Positions 1 to 5,194 of a stretch of DNA of 7,855 nt are shown here, in pieces (positions within the stretch are counted from its first letter, which is position 1; each line of letters opens with the position of its first letter). Location: assembly GCA_023229045.1 (NCBI GenBank), contig JALOAB010000100.1, forward strand, positions 1 to 7,855. The letters run 5' to 3'. This DNA is from Fidelibacterota bacterium. Lineage in GTDB: Bacteria; Fidelibacterota; UBA2242. The position numbers were made by a program, and so were the translations under genes. Under the pieces are notes generated by a model. The model did not search any database and was not told where the DNA came from. It worked only from the letters and a program-made list of their open reading frames with translations.

Positions 1-72
1 ACGATAGAAAGTGTTAAAATTATGGAAGTCGCGTCCTGCGGCTCCAATAATGATAATAGTCCTGCGATTCAT
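1..72 (-). CDS. Cyclic 2,3-diphosphoglycerate synthetase-like / GTPase-like protein, N-terminal fragment
   Basis: Only the first 24 codons are in the window; the rest lies beyond position 1. The ATG is at 72-70, and the peptide reads MNRRTIIIIGAAGRDFHNFN followed by TFYR. The hydrophobic beta-strand running into GAAGRDFHNFN is the start of a nucleotide-binding fold that I recognise from proteins annotated as cyclic 2,3-diphosphoglycerate synthetase or as GTPases. The enzyme was characterised in methanogens, where it closes the cyclic pyrophosphate of 2,3-bisphosphoglycerate with ATP; the role of bacterial homologues is not established. A strong Shine-Dalgarno sequence (AAGGA, 85-81 on the minus strand) lies 8 bases before the ATG and supports this start. 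The family call rests on one motif, so another Rossmann-like protein cannot be excluded. Confidence 0.68.
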   Translation of the reverse strand, partial: MNRRTIIIIGAAGRDFHNFNTFYR

Positions 73-153
73 TCCTCAATTCCTTCTTAAAATTAATAGT
101 TCAAAGTAAAGTTGGTGGAAAACGAAAAAGCAGGATATTTATTTGTAACCAAA

Positions 154-210
154 ATGATAGGTCCAGAGTATCATAGCATTTTTATAATGGTCAGCCGTGG
201 CGAAGGTAAA
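154..210 (-). promoter_or_regulatory. Candidate promoter and dyad upstream of the partial cDPG synthetase-like gene
   Basis: The 261-base gap 73-333 has no gene. Two overlapping minus-strand promoter candidates are visible: TTTACC (210-205), an 18-base spacer and TATAAA (186-181); and an extended -10 element, TG-C-TATGAT (178-170). An inverted repeat, ATGATA-N9-TATCAT (154-174), overlaps the second -10 and could be an operator. Either promoter would give a leader of roughly 90-100 bases. The region is AT-rich, so chance matches are likely. I see no convincing terminator for the MBL-fold gene here. Confidence 0.3.
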
Positions 211-333
211 TATTGCTGTGAATATATTTCTTGTTAGCATTGACACCGCGCAAAGTTAGATAATTTATTCCCGATTTTCAAGAGACCGCTTGCCGAACGC
301 ATTTGACGCCGGCTGAAAAGTAGTCATTCTGGG

Positions 334-1308
334 TTACAGAATTATTTCAAATCCTTCGCGGGCCAGGTCAATATTGAGATTTCCAGCGGCGTTTTTCTGT
401 TTTTGATAGATAATTGCATTATCCAAAATACCCCGTAGTTTTTTGTCCGAATAGGAGGGATCGTGATGAAAAAAATACAGGTTTTTTACGCCGGCCTGGC
501 TTGCCATATTCACGCCCTGAATGGCGGTGCTGTGTCCCCAGTTTTCCTTTTCGAGGCTCTCTTCAATCGTAAATTGAGCATCGAAAATTAAGGCATCGGC
601 ATCCCGGAAAAACTGAATATATCTCTGGAGCTGTTCGTCGTCCAGGTTCTTGTATTCTGAATCGGTGGCATAAACGACAATTTTCCCCCGATATTCCAGG
701 CGATAGGCGAAAGAGCCACCGGGATGATTGAGCATAGTATTGGTAATTTTTATTTCACCCAGATTGATAGTTTCCTCTTTGCGCATCTGCACGAAATCGA
801 TATTGGCGCCCATAGCCGAGAGTGAAACCGGAAAAAATTCATCTTCCTGCTGAGTGCCGAAACGCTGTTCAAGACCGCTATGTACGCCGTAAATAATAAT
901 TTCATTGCCGGATCTGAAAGCTGGCAGAAAAGACGGAAATCCCATGATATGATCCCAATGGGTATGGCTGATAAAAATATGAGCTTTACCGCGCCCTTTT
1001 CCGAATTCCCGGCGCATCAGATATTGTCCCAGATGCCGCATTCCGGAGCCAGCGTCCAGAATTATATGATGGTTGTTTACATTCAGATAAATGCAGGAGG
1101 TATTGCCTCCTACGAAATTTTTCCGGAGAGGCGGTAAGCTCTGGATGTACTTACGAATACTGTCGTCATTCTTCAGAGAGTATTGGCTGGCGTCTTTGAG
1201 GAGCCAAAATATTTTTTCTTCCAATTCGGCATTATCTGGTCCGGATGGAAACGATCCTCTGACACCATAGAATTGCAGTTTTATCTGATCGTTGTTGGTT
1301 TTACTCAT
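334..1308 (-). CDS. MBL-fold metallohydrolase (cAMP-phosphodiesterase class II / PhnP / RNase Z-like superfamily)
   Basis: A 324-residue probable cytoplasmic metallohydrolase. The metallo-beta-lactamase metal site is complete: HTHWDH at 115-120 (H115, H117, D119, H120), a downstream histidine H195 in LNHPGGSFAYR, D216 in ATDSE, and H259 in WGHST or H281/H282 as the last ligand. The N-terminus FYGVRGSFPSGPDN and the later GGNTSC (67-72) and LDAGSG (84-89) match the subgroup whose members begin with a 'GVRGS.P' strand. About 40 residues (27-66), largely helical in appearance, separate the 'GVRGS' strand from GGNTSC, where shorter relatives go almost directly from one to the other. Known superfamily substrates include cyclic nucleotides, cyclic phosphates and RNA ends; the substrate here cannot be told. 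The ATG at 1308 is supported by GAGGGA 8 bases upstream. No signal peptide is seen. The gene appears to be transcribed alone, 174 bases after DUF151. Confidence 0.88.
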   Translation of the reverse strand: MSKTNNDQIKLQFYGVRGSFPSGPDNAELEEKIFWLLKDASQYSLKNDDSIRKYIQSLPPLRKNFVGGNTSCIYLNVNNHHIILDAGSGMRHLGQYLMRREFGKGRGKAHIFISHTHWDHIMGFPSFLPAFRSGNEIIIYGVHSGLEQRFGTQQEDEFFPVSLSAMGANIDFVQMRKEETINLGEIKITNTMLNHPGGSFAYRLEYRGKIVVYATDSEYKNLDDEQLQRYIQFFRDADALIFDAQFTIEESLEKENWGHSTAIQGVNMASQAGVKNLYFFHHDPSYSDKKLRGILDNAIIYQKQKNAAGNLNIDLAREGFEIIL

Positions 1309-1316
1309 CTAAACAA

Positions 1317-1349
1317 TCCCTCGCAACACAATTATAGTTAGCTGACTAT
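1317..1349 (-). promoter_or_regulatory. Promoter -10 element, 16-bp palindrome and RBS of the MBL-fold gene
   Basis: Reading the minus strand, a perfect TATAAT lies at 1336-1331, and a Shine-Dalgarno GAGGGA at 1322-1317 is 8 bases before the ATG. A transcript from this -10 would have a leader of only about 15 bases. No good -35 hexamer is found 16-18 bases upstream. Instead, a nearly perfect 16-bp palindrome, ATAGTTAGCTGACTAT (1334-1349, 14 of 16 positions symmetric), overlaps the -10 and spacer. A weak -35 plus a dyad at this place is the usual arrangement of an activator or repressor site, but no regulator is identified. The rest of the 1309-1482 gap is AT-rich and otherwise featureless. 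Confidence 0.42.
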
Positions 1350-1482
1350 GGTTTTCTTTTTTTATTAGCGCAACTAAATATCGTAATTTTAATTCCTTAA
1401 AAACAAATATTTTTATTTAACCAGTCAGTGTAATCTCAAAGCGTGTTTATTGGTCATTCTGCGGCAGATAAAATTTATTCAT

Positions 1483-2073
1483 TTAATTAATGTTCAATTC
1501 CTGTTGCAGGCGGTTGATCTGGTCGCGCAATCGGGCTGCCATCTCGTAATTCTCTTCATCGATGGCAGTCTGGAGATTATTCTGCAATTCAAACAGACGA
1601 TCCATATTCTGGATTTCCGGAAGGGCGTCATCTTTTTCATTAGCCGCTCTGGTTTCCTTATGATGTTTGGCGGTCAGATACTGACCGGCTTCCTGCATAA
1701 CATCTTCGGAAATCTGGATAGTGGCTTTCATGCGTAATGCCAAAGCAATGGCGTCGCTGGGACGGGCGTCGATCGTCAGAGTTTTATTATCGCTTAAAAC
1801 GATCTCGATCTGGGCGTAAAAAGTGCCGTCAACCAGGTCGCTGACCGTTACCGAATTGATACGTGCCGAAAACTCCTGGAGAACATTTACGAACAGGTCG
1901 TGAGTCATTGGTCGCGGCATTTTAACCCCCTCGATGGCCAGGGCAATCGATTGAGCTTCAAAGACACCCACAATAATCGGGATCTGGCGCTCGCCGCCAA
2001 TTTCCTTTAACAGCAGGGCATAACCTTTACTGGGTGGGTAGTAAATTATCTTACTGAGCGCAACTTTTATCAT
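1483..2073 (-). CDS. DUF151 bifunctional nuclease-like domain protein with C-terminal UVR motif
   Basis: A 196-residue protein with two recognisable parts. Residues 1-130 or so are the DUF151 (BFN, bifunctional nuclease) domain, shown by IPIIVGVFEAQSIALAIEG (31-49), the PRPMTHDL stretch (54-60) and DARPSDAIALALR (102-114). A charged linker follows, and residues about 161-193 form a UVR-type helical hairpin (NLQTAIDEENYEMAARLRDQ), the motif through which UvrB and UvrC interact and which also occurs in McsA and ClpC. A plant BFN protein has reported RNase/DNase activity; the role of the bacterial proteins is poorly known. The UVR tail suggests docking onto another protein. The ATG at 2073 is the first possible, since an in-frame TGA lies two codons upstream, and its Shine-Dalgarno is weak. 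The gene starts 63 bases after Enzyme I ends. Confidence 0.9.
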   Translation of the reverse strand: MIKVALSKIIYYPPSKGYALLLKEIGGERQIPIIVGVFEAQSIALAIEGVKMPRPMTHDLFVNVLQEFSARINSVTVSDLVDGTFYAQIEIVLSDNKTLTIDARPSDAIALALRMKATIQISEDVMQEAGQYLTAKHHKETRAANEKDDALPEIQNMDRLFELQNNLQTAIDEENYEMAARLRDQINRLQQELNIN

Positions 2074-2085
2074 ATCTCAGGTCTG

Positions 2086-2114
2086 AATATATCATAACCG
2101 TCGAGTGAAATCAA
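2086..2114 (-). promoter_or_regulatory. Candidate sigma70-type promoter for the DUF151 gene, nearly leaderless
   Basis: On the minus strand TTGATT (2114-2109) is followed by exactly 17 bases and TATATT (2091-2086). The expected transcription start, about 7 bases beyond the -10, falls near 2077-2080, only 4-7 bases before the ATG at 2073. This agrees with the lack of a good Shine-Dalgarno before DUF151. The site lies in the 63-base gap after Enzyme I, so the gene may be served both by read-through from the pts operon and by this promoter. Confidence 0.45.
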
Positions 2115-2136
2115 GGATTAATATTCATTTCCGCTC

Positions 2137-3870
2137 TTACAAGTGTTTACCTTTAGTGTATCGCCGGTGCCAGTCGCGCAGAAGTTTATAAGTCTGCCGG
2201 ACACTCGCCGTCGAGAGCAAATCGTCGCGTAACGAACCGATCTGCTGAATATTGACTCTACGGATCAAATCCGTAATCGCGATCAAGGCGCTGGCGCTCA
2301 TGCTGAAAGAGCGAATCCCCAGCGCCAGAAGCCCCAAAACAGCGAGCGGATCTGAAGCCATTTCACCACAAATCGTAATCGAAAATGCCTTTGGCTGGCC
2401 GACTTTTGCAATCCGATCAATAGCCTGAAAGATTATTGGCTGATAATAATTTTTCGAGACATTGTCGGCGCGTTTCGAACCGAGCAGGAAAAGTGCCAGG
2501 TCGTTTGTCCCGACACTGAAAAAATCTAACAGCGTTGTTAGTTCTTCGAGCTCGTCAAGGATACTCTTGGTCTCGATCATGGCGCCAAGTGGGATGTCGA
2601 CATCAAAGGTTTGGTTTTCCTGCTTTAACTCGCGCTGTACCTCGCGATATATTTTCAGTGCCAGGTGAATTTCGGCTTTATTCAACACCAGTGGAAACAT
2701 AATTTTCAACGGTCCATACTGGCTGGCGCGGAGAAGCGCGCGCAGTTGGGTTTTCAGGATCCAGGGATTATCCAGGCAAAAACCGATTCCGCCCCAGGTA
2801 TCGAAAGTAGCATCATGCTGAAACATTTCCAGATCGAGAATTGACACCATTTTTTCACGGCCGAAATCGAACGTGCGAAAAGTCGTCGGTTTACCCTTCA
2901 TCGCCGTTAGAATCTGCCGGTAAGCTTTGAATTGCTCTTCCTCGCCGGGTACATCGTCACGTTCCAGACAGAGGTATTCGGTACGAAACAGACCGATGCC
3001 TTTTATCAGGGTCGGATTGACCGCCTTTATCTCAGAAACGAAGCCGGCATTCAGCAGAATTTCAGCTTCTACGCCATCGCGCGAGATCGCCGGCGGGAAG
3101 GACTTTTTCATCTGGCGACGGTGAATATTAAATTCCTGGGCTTTGGTTTCATATTTGGCCAGATCAATCGGTCTGGCGTCGATAATCGCCACCTCCCGCT
3201 CAGCGTCCAGAATGATTTTATCGGCCTGGCCAATTTTTTCAATCTCTTCAATATTTGACATATAGGGAATCGCAAAGGCTCTAGCCAGAATTCCAACATG
3301 AGAATCCATCCCGCCAATCTTCGTAATAATACCAAGCGCATTCTGATTATGTAGCTGGATAAGCTCAGAAGGCGAAATCCGCTCGCTGACGCAAATCGCC
3401 GGAGCAGGCATTTGGGGAATATTAATACTGCTATGCAACGTAAGATGCTGGAGAGTCCGCTTCTTTATATCCTGCAAATCAATCAAACGTTCCTGCTGAA
3501 ATTGACTTGCCGAATTAGCCAGTGCGGTTTCATACCATTCCATAGCTGTAAAGTAAGCCCAGAGTACATTACGATGTTCCCGCCTTATCAGTTCGGTGAC
3601 TTTTTTGGTCAGTTCTACGTCGGTCAGAGCGATCAGCTGGGCGTCGATCAGACGGGCATGCTCTTCATCAAGATGCTTCAAGACAAGATCGCGCACCTGC
3701 TCCAGCTCCGTGGCCGCCTGATCGGTCGCTTGTCTGAATTTTTCAAGTTCGCTTTCAACTTCACTATCGGTTATGTAGGTTTGCGGAATTACTACTTTCC
3801 CGGGTTCAAAGCGGTAGACCGGACCGATAGCGACCCCAGGAGAAATGCAGATACCCTTTATAATTTTCAA
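2137..3870 (-). CDS. ptsI: PTS Enzyme I (phosphoenolpyruvate-protein phosphotransferase), divergent
   Basis: A 577-residue, full-length Enzyme I (E. coli EI is 575). It takes phosphate from PEP onto a histidine and passes it to HPr His15. The N-terminus MKIIKGICISPGVAIG is typical. The N-terminal half carries the HPr-binding helical domain and the phosphohistidine domain, with active-site H191 in GGMDSHVGILAR. The C-terminal PEP-binding barrel retains GLFRTEYL (R296), FRTFDFG (R332), the metal-site glutamate in AMIETKS (E433), SVGTNDL (N456, D457), R467, and C501 in ICGEMASD. Unusual points: the residue two before the active His is Asp (D189) where Thr is usual; the GGDK loop reads GREK; and the 'GWRAIR' segment holding E. 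coli R358 reads WGGIGF, so that PEP-contacting arginine is absent. The start is TTG at 3870, 2 bases after the HPr stop, with a weak GGA 6 bases upstream; no ATG fits the conserved N-terminus. Confidence 0.93.
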   Translation of the reverse strand: MKIIKGICISPGVAIGPVYRFEPGKVVIPQTYITDSEVESELEKFRQATDQAATELEQVRDLVLKHLDEEHARLIDAQLIALTDVELTKKVTELIRREHRNVLWAYFTAMEWYETALANSASQFQQERLIDLQDIKKRTLQHLTLHSSINIPQMPAPAICVSERISPSELIQLHNQNALGIITKIGGMDSHVGILARAFAIPYMSNIEEIEKIGQADKIILDAEREVAIIDARPIDLAKYETKAQEFNIHRRQMKKSFPPAISRDGVEAEILLNAGFVSEIKAVNPTLIKGIGLFRTEYLCLERDDVPGEEEQFKAYRQILTAMKGKPTTFRTFDFGREKMVSILDLEMFQHDATFDTWGGIGFCLDNPWILKTQLRALLRASQYGPLKIMFPLVLNKAEIHLALKIYREVQRELKQENQTFDVDIPLGAMIETKSILDELEELTTLLDFFSVGTNDLALFLLGSKRADNVSKNYYQPIIFQAIDRIAKVGQPKAFSITICGEMASDPLAVLGLLALGIRSFSMSASALIAITDLIRRVNIQQIGSLRDDLLSTASVRQTYKLLRDWHRRYTKGKHL

Positions 3871-3872
3871 AA

Positions 3873-4139
3873 TTATTCCGTATTAAATTTATTGGCAACC
3901 AAATCTACAACAGCCGCCAGGGCTTCATTTTCGTCAGGTCCGCTGGCATCGAAAGTCACTTCGGCGTCAGGTTCGACCGCCAACACCAAAACGCCGAGGA
4001 TGCTTTTGACGTTGACTCGCACGTTTTTATAGGTGATATATATTTCGGATTTGTACTGAGCAGCTTTGGTTACCAGAACGGTTGCGGGGCGAGTGTGCAA
4101 GCCATGCCGGTTAAGAATCCTGACGGTTTTTTTAACCAT
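3873..4139 (-). CDS. ptsH: HPr phosphocarrier protein
   Basis: An 88-residue HPr, the small cytoplasmic carrier that receives phosphate from Enzyme I. Active-site H15 and R17 lie in NRHGLHTRPAT (10-20), with Thr at position 16 where Ala is usual. The regulatory site is intact: S46 in VNVKSILGVLVLA (42-54), the serine phosphorylated by HPr kinase/phosphorylase in organisms that have it. The length is normal. The ATG (4139) comes one base after the TGA of the prenyl synthase (TGAGATG), so translation is probably coupled, and Enzyme I follows after 2 bases. No EIIA, EIIB, EIIC or HPr kinase gene is present in the window, so the phosphate acceptor is unknown. Together H15 and S46 point to an HPr with both transport or phosphorelay and regulatory roles. 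Confidence 0.95.
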   Translation of the reverse strand: MVKKTVRILNRHGLHTRPATVLVTKAAQYKSEIYITYKNVRVNVKSILGVLVLAVEPDAEVTFDASGPDENEALAAVVDLVANKFNTE

Positions 4140-4140
4140 C

Positions 4141-5112
4141 TCAGGACTGGCGCCTCGCGATTAACCCCATCATATCATTCAGATCGTTCTGTAATTGTTC
4201 GGGTAAACTTGTAATTCTTTGACGGGCGTTGGTCAGTAATTTTTCAATCACAGCCGCGGTTTGCTGAATCGCACCGAGTTTGGTCAACTCCCTAACAATC
4301 AGACGACGGTTAACGGCGTTAGCTTTTAGAAAAGAGAGAAAAGCAAGCCGCTGTTTTTCAGTCATGTTATTTAAAGCCGTAATGACCGGAAAAGTTTTTT
4401 TCCCGGCGGCTAAATCGCTCCCAAGGCTCTTTCCCATCGCTTCCTGATCGGCGGTCAATTCCAACAAATCATCCTGGATCTGAAAAGCCAGCCCCAGTTC
4501 CTGACCGAATAGATTGAGATTGTTGACAATTTTCGGACTGGCGTCGGCTACCAGCGCTCCCAGTTGGCAAGCCAATCCCAACAGCCGACCGGTTTTGCGG
4601 GCGATCATGTTCATATAATCCTCGGTATCGATCCCGTCAATTTTTTCAAAAGCCAAGTCGAAAGCCTGCCCATCGCAAATCTCCAGCATGGCCTGGCTAA
4701 ATTCAGTCCCAATCCGATCGAGTTGGACCGATTTGGTCTGCATCAAAAGCCGGAAGGCCAGGGCATTGAGACCATCGCCGGTCAGGATTGCGGTATTGAC
4801 ATTCCATTTGACGTGCACGGTCTGCTGGCCGCGGCGGACTGAATCGTTATCCATGATATCGTCATGCACCAGAGTAAAGGTGTGCAGGACTTCGACCGCC
4901 AGGGCGGCGGGCATGAGATTCTGGCGACTCCCACCCAAATCCTCGCCAACCAATAAAACGAGGATCGGGCGCAGGCGTTTAGCTCTGGCATTCAGACTGA
5001 AACGCATCGGCTGAGCGAGCGACGTTGATATTTCCGGTAAATCGATTTTATTCAGTTGCCGGTCAATTTCTTCTCTCAGACGCAGGATTTTATCGCTGAA
5101 AGCTACATTCAT
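4141..5112 (-). CDS. Short-chain polyprenyl diphosphate synthase (likely FPP/GGPP synthase)
   Basis: A 323-residue trans-isoprenyl diphosphate synthase that condenses isopentenyl diphosphate onto an allylic diphosphate. The first Asp-rich motif is LVHDDIMDND (D84, D85, D88), the plain DDxxD form without the two-residue insert of typical bacterial FPP synthases. The second is QIQDDLLEL (D214, D215), with Glu (E218) where the third Asp normally stands. Other family motifs are AKRLRPIL (44-51), SVRRGQQTVH (91-100), ARKTGRL (171-177) and GKSLGSDLAAGKKTFP (227-242). The fifth residue before the first motif is Phe79; a bulky aromatic there limits product length in archaeal-type GGPP synthases, so a C15-C20 product is more likely than a long quinone side chain. 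The ATG (5112) follows GAGG by 4 bases. It is the first gene of the operon with ptsH and ptsI. Confidence 0.92.
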   Translation of the reverse strand: MNVAFSDKILRLREEIDRQLNKIDLPEISTSLAQPMRFSLNARAKRLRPILVLLVGEDLGGSRQNLMPAALAVEVLHTFTLVHDDIMDNDSVRRGQQTVHVKWNVNTAILTGDGLNALAFRLLMQTKSVQLDRIGTEFSQAMLEICDGQAFDLAFEKIDGIDTEDYMNMIARKTGRLLGLACQLGALVADASPKIVNNLNLFGQELGLAFQIQDDLLELTADQEAMGKSLGSDLAAGKKTFPVITALNNMTEKQRLAFLSFLKANAVNRRLIVRELTKLGAIQQTAAVIEKLLTNARQRITSLPEQLQNDLNDMMGLIARRQS

Positions 5113-5135
5113 CGAACCTCATTCAGAAAATTCAC

Positions 5136-5164
5136 ATAATATTTTACTACAATTTTTATGTAAA
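5136..5164 (-). promoter_or_regulatory. Promoter of the prenyl synthase-ptsH-ptsI operon
   Basis: On the minus strand TTTACA (5164-5159) is followed by a 17-base AT-rich spacer and TATTAT (5141-5136). A run of T residues (about 5161-5169) abuts the -35 and may act like an UP element. The predicted start, near 5129, gives a leader of about 16-20 bases holding the GAGG ribosome-binding site (5120-5117). It fits the 82-base gap between the PMM gene and the prenyl synthase and makes this gene the likely start of its own operon. Confidence 0.55.
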
Positions 5165-5194
5165 AAAAATCCGGTAAGCGGCGCTAATCAAATA

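Noticed and set aside
322..1461. Nine-base direct repeat GTCATTCTG after both the MBL-fold and DUF151 genes
   Set aside because: Too short to be meaningful, and the flanking bases differ.
1458..1468. Short palindrome TCTGCGGCAGA after the DUF151 stop
   Set aside because: Five-base arms around a single base cannot form a usable hairpin, and no T run follows; not a credible terminator.
3412..4032. Long plus-strand frame of 206 codons opposite ptsI and ptsH
   Set aside because: It lies wholly antisense to two genes with clear family motifs, crosses their junction, has no ribosome-binding site or recognisable domain, and its composition follows the complementary codons.
5161..5185. Possible terminator after the PMM/PGM gene
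   Set aside because: A run of eight T residues follows a GC-rich stretch on the minus strand, but only a 3-bp stem (CCG/CGG) can be drawn. The T run is better explained as AT-rich DNA next to the -35 of the following promoter.
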